DNA of 64,000 bases from Candidatus Gastranaerophilales bacterium (GCA_947625305.1 CANQNW010000002.1:124001-188000); one strand, 5' to 3'. Counted from the stretch's first letter, positions 33,287 through 43,164 are shown. Translations and numbers: made by a program. Notes: generated from the sequence alone by a model not told the origin.

Positions 33287-36082
33287 TTACTTATTTCTAA
33301 AATAATCCAGATAATTTATTGAACCTTTAGTGTTATTTGAATTCAATAGTGCCGTTTTGCTCTCAGATGCCGTTGAATTTACTGTTTTATCCTTTGGCAG
33401 CCGGTCTTTTAACGGTTTTTTACCTGTAAGTAATCTCATAAATTTAAAATATTTTCCTGCCAGCCCTTTTCTGTTTTCATTTTTTTCATCTATTTCCTGA
33501 AGCTGTTCGTATGTTTTCCTTCTTACAGGCATACCGATTGATTTTCTGGTTATTATTTCCGTTGTTAATGTATTAGGTGCTACAACCATTGCCATACCGA
33601 GCAGTGAACTGTTATAAAGTGATTTAAATGTTGAATTGAAGAGGTTTATAAACATTGATTGATAGAATAATGCACTTAATCTTTGTATTATTCTTTCATT
33701 TGCTTTTTCTTTTGCCTGATCTTTGTTTTCGCCGTTCGATTTTATCATTACCATATTGTAATTATCGGCAACTAAAAATGCTGATGTTACAAGAGATGAT
33801 GCAACTTTAGAGAGCATCGCTATATCTGTATTTTTATTGCTGGATTGCGATACTTCGTTAAATGATTTTTCCACTGCATCTGTTATATATCTTTTTAATT
33901 TTAATTTTGCTTCATTTATTTTTTCGGGATTATTAGGATTTCCATTAATTACTTTCTGCAGTTTTCTTGTTTTATCCTGAAATTTTTCCATTGCACCTGC
34001 AAAAATATCTTGATTTATCTTACTATGTTTTGCCGAAACCTCCCCAAATAATTCTTTGGAAACTTTATCAATAGTTTTTTCAAATCCGTTCAATTTATTA
34101 TTTTTTGCCATTTCTTTTTCTACAATTTTATTTATAGGAAAGGTTATTAGGGATTTTACAATATTAAACGGTTTCTTTAAAATTCCAAATATGAATTTGA
34201 ACGGTTCTATTACAAAATCTACAAACGGTTTAATTTTTGTATCTATTTTAACAGGTACTTCTTTTGCATTATTTTTTATACCTTCCGATATCTTTTCTGC
34301 TATTTGTTTTAATTTTTCTTCAGAAGTATCTAATTGATTTTTAAGTAATAACTCTGTAATTTTGTTTGTTAATTTAGAATAATTTTTTTCTTCAATTGCC
34401 GAAATATTTTGTTTTACTGCTGTTTTAACAAGTTTATTTATTAAAGACTGATTATTTTCATTAATATCTATCCCTAACTTAAGCATATCCGATTTTAATG
34501 AGTTTATAATTTCCGGGATTTTTGCCTCAGAAAATGAATCTTTGTATATTTTTATAATTCCATCAGCAGTAGTTTTTGCATATTTTTCTTTTATTAATTC
34601 ATGTCCTTCTACAATTTCACTAACTCCAACATCTTTAAGAGTATTAATAACCTCTTTATATTTATTTTCCGACATTTCAAAATCTTTAAATGCTAATTTA
34701 TTGTATATATTATTTTTTAGGTAATCCCAGCCGTTTTTTACTCCTTTTACTAATTTTGAATTTTTTGTAAGCGAACTGTTTTTAAGAAAACTAAATACAA
34801 ACCCTGCTCCGATTAATACTGCAATTGCTTTTTTTAGTGTCTGCATATTTATTAATGCTTTTTTTGTTTCTTTTTTATTATTGGGTTTTTCGGTATTGGT
34901 ATCTGTACTATTTTGAGGAATTTTATTTGAAAATTCTAAAAACTCACTAAATAAAGATTTATCTTCTGTTTTTGGCTTTGTAATATTACTTGCGAGGGTT
35001 TCCGGTTTTTCTGCCGGTTGCGCAGGTAATTTAGTATTTTTATGTTTTTTATTATACTTCTTTGCCTGTTCCTTCGACAAAAACAATACAGGTTTTCCTA
35101 AACTTAACCTTGAGATTATCTCCGTTACCAAAACTATTAAAGCACCCATAACGGGAACAAATGCGGGATTGGTGTTAACTTTTTTTGTAAATGCTCCAAA
35201 TATTATCAATTGTGCATATGCCGTAAGTAATACTCTTGATATCTCTTGTTTCTGCCTTTGTTTAGCCTCATGAGTTGACATTTCTTTAGTATCACCGCAC
35301 AAGACAGATAAATTATATGCATCATTTGCTAAAAATAAGACGGGAATTAGTCCTGAAACTATTCTGTTTAACGGTCTTTCAAATGCCGTATTAAAATTAC
35401 CCGTATTTTTATCAAAAAATTTATTGCTGATTTTATACAAATTAGATTTTATATATTCTGAAGTTTCTTTAATAAGTTTTTGGCTTTCTGGCGATTTATC
35501 ACTGCCATTCAGTATACTTATTAATTTTTTATAATCGATATTTTTTTCTTTTGCAAAGTCCTTAACAACCTGCTGAGTTCTATCATACATTCCTTTTATA
35601 ATACTTGTCTTTTGATCAAGTTCGTTTATTTTTCTCGGAATTCTTAATAAAGGTTTTCTGTATAATTTATCTGCATTTTTTTGTATTATCGGGACTTTTT
35701 TAAATAAAGATATCTTTTTTAATACCCAGCTTGCAATGTCAAGAGGCAGTGTAATAAACGGGAAAAGGACATTCTCAAGTAACGATGCCCCCGGGTTTTT
35801 AGATTTAATTGATGTAATACCTTTTTCTAAATCAAATCTTGCAGTAGATTTAATTATATTTTCATTCCCCAGTTTAGCAATTTTTTTGCCAATTCTTGGC
35901 GCAATATCCCCGTAATGCTGAGAAAATATATTCATTATACTTTCATCGGCTTTTGAAATTATTGTATCAGGAACTCCTTTAAAAGTCGGATTTGAGTGAG
36001 GATGAGTGTTCAAAGAATTTTTAAATTCCTGTTTCTTCCTTTTTTCAGATATATTTACCAGCCTGCGGGCTGAAATTTTCAT
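33287..36082 (-). CDS. Large membrane protein with internal duplication
   Basis: A 931-aa protein of unknown function. It has several hydrophobic segments (about 103-122, 243-257, 283-296, 305-322, 417-435, 640-660 and 755-830) separated by Lys-rich soluble parts. Two regions are clearly related: about 242-332 (LANDAYNLSVL, then TEIISRLSLGKPV) and 762-853 (VADNYNMVMI, then TEIITRKSIGMPV), so the protein was built by duplication of a membrane module. The N-terminus has MKISAR and, at 31-36, NPTFKG. It has an AAGGA site before the ATG. Two tRNA genes follow on the same strand. Confidence 0.75.
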   Translation of the reverse strand: MKISARRLVNISEKRKKQEFKNSLNTHPHSNPTFKGVPDTIISKADESIMNIFSQHYGDIAPRIGKKIAKLGNENIIKSTARFDLEKGITSIKSKNPGASLLENVLFPFITLPLDIASWVLKKISLFKKVPIIQKNADKLYRKPLLRIPRKINELDQKTSIIKGMYDRTQQVVKDFAKEKNIDYKKLISILNGSDKSPESQKLIKETSEYIKSNLYKISNKFFDKNTGNFNTAFERPLNRIVSGLIPVLFLANDAYNLSVLCGDTKEMSTHEAKQRQKQEISRVLLTAYAQLIIFGAFTKKVNTNPAFVPVMGALIVLVTEIISRLSLGKPVLFLSKEQAKKYNKKHKNTKLPAQPAEKPETLASNITKPKTEDKSLFSEFLEFSNKIPQNSTDTNTEKPNNKKETKKALINMQTLKKAIAVLIGAGFVFSFLKNSSLTKNSKLVKGVKNGWDYLKNNIYNKLAFKDFEMSENKYKEVINTLKDVGVSEIVEGHELIKEKYAKTTADGIIKIYKDSFSEAKIPEIINSLKSDMLKLGIDINENNQSLINKLVKTAVKQNISAIEEKNYSKLTNKITELLLKNQLDTSEEKLKQIAEKISEGIKNNAKEVPVKIDTKIKPFVDFVIEPFKFIFGILKKPFNIVKSLITFPINKIVEKEMAKNNKLNGFEKTIDKVSKELFGEVSAKHSKINQDIFAGAMEKFQDKTRKLQKVINGNPNNPEKINEAKLKLKRYITDAVEKSFNEVSQSSNKNTDIAMLSKVASSLVTSAFLVADNYNMVMIKSNGENKDQAKEKANERIIQRLSALFYQSMFINLFNSTFKSLYNSSLLGMAMVVAPNTLTTEIITRKSIGMPVRRKTYEQLQEIDEKNENRKGLAGKYFKFMRLLTGKKPLKDRLPKDKTVNSTASESKTALLNSNNTKGSINYLDYFRNK

Positions 36083-36121
36083 CTCAATTCCTTTTTGTTA
36101 TACACTCAATCCAAATATGAT

Positions 36122-36143
36122 AAAAATCTTAAAAGATTTTTTT
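36122..36143 (-). terminator. Rho-independent terminator of the phosphoesterase gene
   Basis: A perfect 9-bp stem, AAAAATCTT and AAGATTTTT with a 2-base loop, flanked by A and T runs. It sits between the phosphoesterase stop (36173) and the start of the 931-aa gene. Confidence 0.6.
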
Positions 36144-36172
36144 GCCATGTTTGTATTAAAAATTAACATTAA

Positions 36173-36925
36173 TTATTCGGGATATCTTGATGTGGCATGT
36201 ATCAGCATTTTAGCTAATTTGTCAGCCCCGTCAAATCCTCGTTTTCTTATTAATTCAGCAGATTTTTCAACATTATATTTTACAAACTTATGTTTTATTG
36301 TATATGTCGTTTTTTCTTCATCAATATCCATAATCACATAGCATGAATCAGGACTTTCGCTGAACGGTCGTCCTACACTTCCCGCATTTATTACGGTTTG
36401 TTCCGTATTTGTCTGGTATCCGCATGGTTTATGAGTATGCCCGCAGAATATTACATCCGCATTCGTACCTTTTATCATTTCCTCCACTTCGTTTAACGGC
36501 ATATCAGGATATATATTTTCATTATTCTTTCTCGGAGAACCATGCACCAGCAGTATTTTTATTCCAAATAAATTTATTTCCTCCTGTTCTTTTAAGTTCT
36601 TTAGAAATTCTTTATCTTTATCACTTAATATTTTGCTGTCTGCAAGATATGCACTTCCCATTACCGCATTTGTATTTACAACCTGATTATATGTGTCAAA
36701 CGAAAAGACGGAAAGCATTTTATCGGTATTACCCTGTATTATTTTAAAATCATCGGACTTCATAAGGTCTTTAACTTTGTTTAAGGTTTCAATAGGCTCG
36801 GGGCCCGCCATTACAATATCCCCGAGGCAAAATATTTTAGAACAATCCTCTGATTTAATATCTTCTAAAACCCCGTTCAGTGCTTCAAGATTTCCGTGTA
36901 TATCTGATATTACAGCAATTTTCAT
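36173..36925 (-). CDS. Calcineurin-like metallophosphoesterase (YfcE/MJ0936-like)
   Basis: A 250-aa cytosolic phosphodiesterase. The five metal-binding blocks are present in order: D8-x-HGN (SDIHGN), GDIVMAGP, GNTDKM, VHGSPRKN and CGHTHKPCG. Small family members hydrolyse phosphodiester model substrates; the true substrate is unknown. It has a GGGGAT ribosome site. It is divergent from ispG with 50 bases between starts. Confidence 0.9.
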   Translation of the reverse strand: MKIAVISDIHGNLEALNGVLEDIKSEDCSKIFCLGDIVMAGPEPIETLNKVKDLMKSDDFKIIQGNTDKMLSVFSFDTYNQVVNTNAVMGSAYLADSKILSDKDKEFLKNLKEQEEINLFGIKILLVHGSPRKNNENIYPDMPLNEVEEMIKGTNADVIFCGHTHKPCGYQTNTEQTVINAGSVGRPFSESPDSCYVIMDIDEEKTTYTIKHKFVKYNVEKSAELIRKRGFDGADKLAKMLIHATSRYPE

Positions 36926-36975
36926 TTCTTATCCCCAATTGTTATGATAATATTATTTTAACAGGAATAAAAAGC

Positions 36976-38031
36976 ATGATAAAAAGAAGAAAATCTAAAC
37001 AAATTCAAATCGGAAATGTAAAAATAGGCGGAGATGCACCGATTAGTGTTCAATCAATGACCAATACAGATACAAGAGATATTAATTCAACATTAAGACA
37101 AATTAACGAATTAAAAGACCAAGGATGTGAATTAATAAGACTTGCCATCTTAAACCCTGATGCGGCTGAGGCAATAAAAGAAATTAAAAAATCCTCGCCT
37201 TTGCCTTTAATTGCGGATATACATTTTGATTACAGACTTGCAATAAAATGTATTGAAAACGGAATTGATGCATTAAGGATTAACCCCGGTAATATCGGGA
37301 AAGAAGAACACACTAAAAAGGTTGTTAATCTTGCGAAAATTAATAATGTACCTATAAGAATAGGAATTAACGGAGGCTCGCTTGAAAAAGAATTTGCAAT
37401 GCTCGATATTCCGCTTGCGGAAAAAATGGTTAAAAGTGCATTAAGACATATTCAAATTTTAGAAGATAACAATTTTGATAAAATTAAAATTTCTTTAAAA
37501 TCAAGCGACGTTATGACCACTATTGAAGCTTACAGATTAATGGCTGAAAAAGTTGATTATCCGCTCCACTTGGGAGTTACGGAAGCCGGTACATATACGG
37601 GCGGAATTGTTAAATCAGCTGTAGGACTGGGTACACTTTTGGCTGAAGGAATAGGCGATACAATAAGAGTTTCCCTGACAGATTCTCCTATAGAAGAAGT
37701 TAAAGCAGGTTATATGATACTTAAATCTTTAGGATTAAGGCAAAGAGGAATAAATTTCATTTCATGCCCCACCTGCGGAAGAACACAAATTGATTTAATA
37801 AATCTTGCTAAAGAAGTTGAAAAACGACTGGAAAATTTTGAAAAACCCTTAACTATAGCGGTAATGGGATGTGCGGTAAACGGCCCCGGTGAAGCGAAAC
37901 ATGCCGATTACGGTATAGCGGGCGGTATAAATGAAGGTTATATTTTTAAAAAGGGTGAAATAATAAAAAGACTTCCCGAAGATAAACTTTTAGATGAATT
38001 TATAAATATCATCCAAACAGAGAATATTTAA
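36976..38031 (+). CDS. ispG: 4-hydroxy-3-methylbut-2-enyl diphosphate synthase
   Basis: [4Fe-4S] enzyme of the methylerythritol phosphate isoprenoid pathway, 351 aa from the ATG at 36976 (AGGA upstream). It is a TIM-barrel domain plus a C-terminal cluster domain. Cluster ligands are C264 and C267 (SCPTCGRTQ) and C299 (MGCAVNGPGEA), with E306 as the fourth ligand. It has no central insertion, so it is the short bacterial two-domain form. The frame is open upstream to 36880 but has no good start there. ispH, the next step, is at 56582-57430. Confidence 0.98.
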   Translation: MIKRRKSKQIQIGNVKIGGDAPISVQSMTNTDTRDINSTLRQINELKDQGCELIRLAILNPDAAEAIKEIKKSSPLPLIADIHFDYRLAIKCIENGIDALRINPGNIGKEEHTKKVVNLAKINNVPIRIGINGGSLEKEFAMLDIPLAEKMVKSALRHIQILEDNNFDKIKISLKSSDVMTTIEAYRLMAEKVDYPLHLGVTEAGTYTGGIVKSAVGLGTLLAEGIGDTIRVSLTDSPIEEVKAGYMILKSLGLRQRGINFISCPTCGRTQIDLINLAKEVEKRLENFEKPLTIAVMGCAVNGPGEAKHADYGIAGGINEGYIFKKGEIIKRLPEDKLLDEFINIIQTENI

Positions 38032-38087
38032 ATATTGCAATATCAAAAAAAATAATATATCATGTTATTAAAAAGGGGATTTATTCT

Positions 38088-38381
38088 ATGAAAAAGATAG
38101 CAGTAATATTTTCTATGATGTTAATCGCACAATCGGCAAATGCTTTTGTTGATTCACAATATATGAAAACAGAACAGTTCTTAACAAATGTCGGATATTC
38201 AGCTGAAAATGCAAAAATAATTAGTGTAACTTCAGATAATCCGTATAGAGAACCGAGTATTAACAATGATAAAAATATTGCAAGAAGATTATATCATTAC
38301 CTTGTCCCCGGGCAAGGCGGCGACTTGGATTTCTATAATCACAGCGGTGATTTTGACGGCTGGAGTTGGAAAGATTACTAA
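38088..38381 (+). CDS. Small secreted hypothetical protein
   Basis: A 97-aa protein with a clear signal peptide (MKKIAVIFSMMLIAQSANA, cleavage after ANA). The mature part of about 78 residues is polar and aromatic-rich at its end (DLDFYNHSGDFDGWSWKDY). AAGGGG ribosome site. No family recognised. It has its own terminator, so it is a single-gene unit. Confidence 0.8.
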   Translation: MKKIAVIFSMMLIAQSANAFVDSQYMKTEQFLTNVGYSAENAKIISVTSDNPYREPSINNDKNIARRLYHYLVPGQGGDLDFYNHSGDFDGWSWKDY

Positions 38382-38399
38382 AAAGAATTTTTACTCAAC

Positions 38400-38431
38400 A
38401 AAAAGAGGATACAAATTGTATCTTCTTTTTG
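38400..38431 (+). terminator. Rho-independent terminator
   Basis: AAGAGGATAC, loop AAATT, then GTATCTTCTTTTT: a stem with one mismatch and a T tract, 20 bases after the small secreted protein gene. Confidence 0.8.
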
Positions 38432-38454
38432 TTTATAGATAAATATGATATTAT
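38426..38454 (+). promoter_or_regulatory. Possible leaderless promoter of the TPR-lipoprotein-like gene
   Basis: TATTAT (38449-38454) ends exactly 6 bases before the ATG at 38461; a weak TTTTTG lies 17 bp upstream. There is no Shine-Dalgarno sequence. It overlaps the preceding terminator. Confidence 0.35.
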
Positions 38455-38460
38455 TAATCT

Positions 38461-39138
38461 ATGAAAAATTTATATTTAAAATCTATTGCAGTTTTATTAA
38501 CATTTTCTTTTATATGCACACAAGCATATGCAGGTAATATATCAAAGGCTCAAAATCTTTTAAAAAAAGCAAAAATGACTTCCGTAAAAGAAGAAAGCTA
38601 TGAATATATAAATGATGCAAGAATATTACTTGAAGAAGAATACAAAAATCATCCTTCTAACATAGAAGTACTTTTGGGATTATCTAAAACATTCCAATTA
38701 ATCGGTGACAGAAAAGAAGCAAAATTATACGTTGTAAAAGCATATAATTTAAAACCGGAAGACCCGAAAATTCAAAGAGAAATGGGCAATTTCTTTTACA
38801 GTTTTCAGGAATATTCAACAGCTATTGAATACTATAAGCTGGCTTTGGCATCAGGATTATTAAGGGATTATGAAACAAACTTGCAAACTGCAAAATGTTT
38901 TGAAAAATTGGGGGATTTGGAAAATGCAGAATTATATTATAAAATCTGCAATCACGTAAACCCTAAAGGTCGTGAAGCAATGAATAAAGTTAATGAATAT
39001 GAATCAATCAAACATCCTGATAACTCGCAAGAACTTGATAATGCAAAATATAAATATTTATTTAAAAGCAAAAAACCTTCCGCAGAAGAACAACTTCAAA
39101 CAGAAACTGACGAAATAATTAAACAGTTGTCTAATTAA
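38461..39138 (+). CDS. Secreted TPR-repeat protein
   Basis: A 225-aa exported protein. The signal peptide is residues 1-24 (ending AYAG). The mature part has about four tetratricopeptide-like helical repeats, for example PSNIEVLLGLSKTFQLIGDR, PEDPKIQREMGNFFYSFQEY and RDYETNLQTAKCFEKLGDL. TPRs mediate protein contacts; partner unknown. No ribosome site is visible and a -10-like TATTAT lies 6 bases before the ATG. Its end overlaps the convergent ychF by 4 bases. Confidence 0.82.
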   Translation: MKNLYLKSIAVLLTFSFICTQAYAGNISKAQNLLKKAKMTSVKEESYEYINDARILLEEEYKNHPSNIEVLLGLSKTFQLIGDRKEAKLYVVKAYNLKPEDPKIQREMGNFFYSFQEYSTAIEYYKLALASGLLRDYETNLQTAKCFEKLGDLENAELYYKICNHVNPKGREAMNKVNEYESIKHPDNSQELDNAKYKYLFKSKKPSAEEQLQTETDEIIKQLSN

Positions 39139-40232
39139 ACATTAAATCTGAAATGTACAATATCTCCGTCTTGGATAATATAGTCTTTACCTTCAAGTCT
39201 TGTCAGTCCTTTATCTCTTGCTGCAGCATAAGAGCCTGAATTAACAAAGTCATCATAACCCGTAACTTCTGCCCTGATAAATCCTTTTTCAAAATCAGTA
39301 TGAATAACACCAGCAGCCTTTGGGGCTTTAGAACCTGATTTTACAGTCCAAGCATGTACTTCTTTTTCTCCGGCTGTTATAAAAGTAGTTAAATCAAGCA
39401 ATTTATATACTGATTTAATCATTCTTTCAATTCCTGAACTTGTTACCCCGAGGTCAGACAGATATGCCTTTGCCTCATCATCTGATAAATCAACAAGTTC
39501 TGCCTCTATTTTTGCAGAGATAACAACGACATCCGCATTATGTTTAGATGCGTATTCTCTAACTTTATCTACATATGCGTTTCCTTTAGCTAAATCTGTT
39601 TCACTAACATTAGCTGCATATATTACGGGTTTTATACACATTAATTGAGATGTTCTGGCAAATTCCAGTTCATCGCCTTCAAAATGGTCCTCTAAGTTTA
39701 TAAACATGGCATCAGATAACAGTTCGTTTAATTTAGACAGAACCTTATATTCCAAATTTGCCTGTTTATCACCGCTTTTTACTTGTTTTGTAAGTCTTTC
39801 AAGTCTTTTTTCAATAGATGCCATATCAGCAAGCGCAAGTTCAGTATTTATAGTTTCGATATCATCAATAGGATTAATTTTCCCTGCCACGTGTATTGTA
39901 TTTTCATCATCAAAACACCTTACAACCTGAATTATTGCATCAACTTCTCTTATATTATGAAGAAACTGGTTGCCAAGCCCTTCACCTTTGCTTGCGCCTT
40001 TTACAAGTCCTGCAATATCAACAAATTCAATTGTAGTTGGTATTACCACATCAGTTTTAACAAGTTTTTTTAATACTTGAAGTCTTTCATCGGGAACATT
40101 TACAACTCCCACATTAGGCTCAATAGTACAAAACGGATAATTTTCGCTCTGCGCATTCTTTGATGACGTGAGTGCATTAAATAATGTTGACTTGCCTACA
40201 TTCGGCAGTCCTACTATACCTGCTCTTAACAT
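39135..40232 (-). CDS. ychF: Redox-regulated ATPase/GTPase YchF
   Basis: A universally conserved Obg-family P-loop protein of 365 aa that prefers ATP and binds ribosomes; linked to translation and stress response. It has the G1 motif GLPNVGKS near residues 8-15, G3 DIAGLVKGAS, the long coiled-coil insert (about 125-210) and the C-terminal TGS domain ending IIQDGDIVHFRFNV. AAGGGA ribosome site. Confidence 0.98.
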   Translation of the reverse strand: MLRAGIVGLPNVGKSTLFNALTSSKNAQSENYPFCTIEPNVGVVNVPDERLQVLKKLVKTDVVIPTTIEFVDIAGLVKGASKGEGLGNQFLHNIREVDAIIQVVRCFDDENTIHVAGKINPIDDIETINTELALADMASIEKRLERLTKQVKSGDKQANLEYKVLSKLNELLSDAMFINLEDHFEGDELEFARTSQLMCIKPVIYAANVSETDLAKGNAYVDKVREYASKHNADVVVISAKIEAELVDLSDDEAKAYLSDLGVTSSGIERMIKSVYKLLDLTTFITAGEKEVHAWTVKSGSKAPKAAGVIHTDFEKGFIRAEVTGYDDFVNSGSYAAARDKGLTRLEGKDYIIQDGDIVHFRFNV

Positions 40233-40289
40233 AAATATTCCCTTTCAATATAAAAAAAGAATATTATAAAAATATCTTCTAATCAAGAA

Positions 40290-41078
40290 TTAACCTTTTA
40301 TTGCGCAATCTTGAGTTAATTTTATTTCAAATTGAGTTCCCGCAGGAAGCGATAACTTTGAACCTTTTGTAAATATTGCAATAACGGGTGATGCAACAAA
40401 ATTTACCGTATATACAACAGTCCCGATTGCAAAAGGAACTACGGATAAAATATTTACAACAGGCACGGGCCACATTACCATAGCTGCATTATGCATTGCG
40501 CCATAGACTTTTCTCCCGGGTGTTAACGACTTGGATACATTATGCCAGTACCTTCTTTTTCCTTTTATATTGTTTAAAAACACCTTTTTGCTGTTTGCCA
40601 AGCTTACCTTTGTATTAATTTTAGACATTATTCCGTTAAAATAAATTTCATCAATACAAAGTTCTATTAATCCGCCGTTACCTGTTATTTGAGGACCGTG
40701 GCTGTCTGTTATTCTTCCTTTAAAAACAGTACCGGATGGAATAATTGCACCTTCTTTTGTCGTAAATCCGTTCCTTGCAGTAAATGTAACAATACTTCCT
40801 TTTGTACTTCTGTCTGAAATACCATAGTTAAGATTTAATGCAACTTTTGTTCCGCTCTTTAAATTATATGTTTTACCAGTCGGATTATATTTTTGATGCG
40901 CAGGTACAAATGTATCTTCAGAAACCGTAGGAACTGTATTTGGCAATGGAGGCAGTTCATTTTCCTCAACATTATAGCTTTTTCTTATATCGGCATCAAT
41001 TGAAGAATCAAATTCAACTGCAAAAACACAAGTATTTGTAAATATTAATAATAAAAATAGGGTTAATATCTTTTTCAT
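40290..41078 (-). CDS. Secreted hypothetical protein
   Basis: A 262-aa exported protein. The signal peptide is residues 1-20 (ending VFA). A beta-rich middle (about 65-155; LKSGTKVALNLNYGISD, IIPSGTVFKGRITDS) resembles envelope proteins that carry a bag-of-strands domain, followed by a hydrophobic stretch (about 195-235) and a final strand region. Function unknown. There is no clear ribosome site; a TAAAAT element ends 6 bases before the ATG. Confidence 0.7.
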   Translation of the reverse strand: MKKILTLFLLLIFTNTCVFAVEFDSSIDADIRKSYNVEENELPPLPNTVPTVSEDTFVPAHQKYNPTGKTYNLKSGTKVALNLNYGISDRSTKGSIVTFTARNGFTTKEGAIIPSGTVFKGRITDSHGPQITGNGGLIELCIDEIYFNGIMSKINTKVSLANSKKVFLNNIKGKRRYWHNVSKSLTPGRKVYGAMHNAAMVMWPVPVVNILSVVPFAIGTVVYTVNFVASPVIAIFTKGSKLSLPAGTQFEIKLTQDCAIKG

Positions 41079-41128
41079 ATTTTTATTTTAATATTAAATA
41101 TTATTTTTTTACTCGGTTAAATGAGTGA

Positions 41129-42895
41129 TTATTTCTCGGGTTCTTCAAATTTTTGAATTTGAGTTTCAAGTCCCGTCCAGATTTTATCATATTCTTCTTT
41201 AACTACATTTTGAATAGAACCTGATTGTCTATATTTTTTATACAATTTATCGGCCGTATCACCAAAAACACCGAGTATTGCACCTGAAACGAGCGAGAAC
41301 ATTAAGTTTTTAGCACCCGAGAACATTTTTGTCGTACCGTATACAAATGTAGCAAATGTACCTACTAAAGGTATACAGGTCGTTAATGTTGCTGAAATTC
41401 TTTCATCTTTATTATCTGCTTTTGATATTGCAAATGCGCCTGCACCTATAGGGAATAATACGGATAACACATCCGTCGGTGCCGACCCTACTTTTAATTC
41501 TGCCTGTTTAAGAAAATATTGTCCCATTTCAAGTTCTGTTGCTTTTTCAAGATTTTTTGTTATTTTTTTTGACATTTTTGAAAACTGTTTAAAACTTTTA
41601 TCCGAAAGAATTTTTGAACTGTTTAACCCCTTTAATATTGTCATTACTTCTTCTAATGCGCCTTTTGAATTACCGTTAGCGGATAAAACAGTGTCCATTG
41701 CCTCTTTTAGAATTTGTTTTATACTTTTAAGTTCATCAGTCGAATAATTTTTTTCCGATACCCCTTTAAAGATATCTTTTATTATTAAGGTTATTTCTTC
41801 AGAAACTTTTTTTCTTGCCTTTGTTTCATTTCCGCCGGAACATTTTTTAAATATTTCTAATTTCTGCTTTAAAAGTTTAATTTTTTCCATTGATACTTTA
41901 TCTTCCGGATTAATTACATCCAATAGAGCATTTATATTGCCTTTAATGCTGTCTGAAATAGTATCAATATTATTAGTCAATTCTTTTTTAGCGGATAATA
42001 TCTGCTTGCTTAAAGTTTTTTGAGCTTCTTTCGATAAATCCTCCGTTGCATATGATTTATAATTAGCCCTTTTAAATAATCCCTTATTTTTGAAAAATCT
42101 TTGTTCTATCTTTTTTGGTAAATCCTCCAAGAGTTTTGAGCGGACTTTATCCCTTTTAACTCTGGCTCCGAGGCTGAAATTCTTATCATAAACGGCATCC
42201 AGTTTTTGAGTTTGTTTTTCTAATATATCTATCCATTCGCCGAGAGTTTTTGTTACATCTTTAATTTTTATTTTTTGCGCCTTTGTATTTGCATCTAAAG
42301 CCTTTAAATCTTGTATTTTATACTCTTTTAAAAGCGATGAAAAATCTTTTAATTTTACTTCGGATTTATTATATTGCTTACCCAAAGTTTTATCTACAAT
42401 ACTTTTAAATCCCGAAGTTATTTTTTCACAGAATTTTTTTGTTACTTTATTAGTTTTACACAACTTATCAAAAAAGCTGTCTTTAATTGCAGTAAAATTA
42501 GACGCTGACTCCATTACATCAACAGCTTTTTTTGTACCTTTTTTAGAATAATATTTAGTTTTTGCAGCAAAGTTTTTTGGTGAATTTAAATTGGCATTTT
42601 TAATATCGTTTGATAATTTTTTGCTTAAAAGAGAAATCTTTGAACCATGCATACCCTTTGCAAGAATCATACCGATTATTCCTGCAGTTAATATGGTAGA
42701 CGCTATGGTTGAACCGAATAATAATTTTTTTCTTTTGCTTTTATGAGTTGAAATTTCTAAATTATTTTTATCCTTCCGGTCTGCAGTAACAGGTGGATTT
42801 GTATATAATAATTTTTTTTCAGGGAAATTTTTCTCCAGCTGATAGCTTGGAAATTCACTGAAAATATTATTATTTATGGAAAAATTATTATTCAT
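41129..42895 (-). CDS. Coiled-coil membrane protein, lineage-type hypothetical
   Basis: A 588-aa protein of unknown function. The Asn-rich N-terminus contains IFSEFPSYQL, a motif shared with the 880-aa protein at 25699-28341 (VFSEFTTPQL). A transmembrane helix follows at about 61-84, then a long Lys-rich alpha-helical region (about 90-470) and a second hydrophobic part near 485-560 (VLSVLFPIGAGAFAIS; FVYGTTKMFS; VSGAILGVFGDTA). It starts 5 bases after the 87-aa gene, so the two are co-transcribed. No catalytic motif seen. Confidence 0.7.
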   Translation of the reverse strand: MNNNFSINNNIFSEFPSYQLEKNFPEKKLLYTNPPVTADRKDKNNLEISTHKSKRKKLLFGSTIASTILTAGIIGMILAKGMHGSKISLLSKKLSNDIKNANLNSPKNFAAKTKYYSKKGTKKAVDVMESASNFTAIKDSFFDKLCKTNKVTKKFCEKITSGFKSIVDKTLGKQYNKSEVKLKDFSSLLKEYKIQDLKALDANTKAQKIKIKDVTKTLGEWIDILEKQTQKLDAVYDKNFSLGARVKRDKVRSKLLEDLPKKIEQRFFKNKGLFKRANYKSYATEDLSKEAQKTLSKQILSAKKELTNNIDTISDSIKGNINALLDVINPEDKVSMEKIKLLKQKLEIFKKCSGGNETKARKKVSEEITLIIKDIFKGVSEKNYSTDELKSIKQILKEAMDTVLSANGNSKGALEEVMTILKGLNSSKILSDKSFKQFSKMSKKITKNLEKATELEMGQYFLKQAELKVGSAPTDVLSVLFPIGAGAFAISKADNKDERISATLTTCIPLVGTFATFVYGTTKMFSGAKNLMFSLVSGAILGVFGDTADKLYKKYRQSGSIQNVVKEEYDKIWTGLETQIQKFEEPEK

Positions 42896-42900
42896 TTTAA

Positions 42901-43164
42901 TTATTTCTTAGGTATATATTTAAGGAAAAAATCCATACCCTTTTTAAATAAGTTAGCAATTGCCGTACGGCCTTTAAAAAGCGCAATACCCGCAACAGCC
43001 ACTCCGCCTGCAGTTACCAATGCTTTTGTAAAAGTATCCTTTTTAGCACCCATATCGGATTTTGCTATAGGACTGTTCGGATTTGTGTAATTTTCAGTTC
43101 TGGACTGCAAATAATTGCTTCCGTATGATGATTGATAATTACTGTAAAATATATTATTCCACAT
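42901..43164 (-). CDS. Small membrane protein
   Basis: An 87-aa protein with an N-terminal Asn/Tyr/Ser-rich soluble part and one hydrophobic helix (about 47-65, ALVTAGGVAVAGIALF), then a basic end (FFLKYIPKK). AAGGAG site before the ATG. It is the first gene of a two-gene unit with the 588-aa protein, which has a similar layout (Asn-rich head, then membrane helix). Function unknown. Confidence 0.72.
   Translation of the reverse strand: MWNNIFYSNYQSSYGSNYLQSRTENYTNPNSPIAKSDMGAKKDTFTKALVTAGGVAVAGIALFKGRTAIANLFKKGMDFFLKYIPKK

Noticed and set aside
33287-36082. Several plus-strand open frames inside the 931-aa gene
   Set aside because: They are antisense frames in AT-rich DNA with hydrophobic, Phe/Ile/Ser-rich translations, no ribosome sites and no recognisable family.
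38033-38044. ATATTGCAATAT palindrome after ispG as an operator
   Set aside because: Short AT-rich palindromes are common by chance in this sequence and nothing else supports a role.
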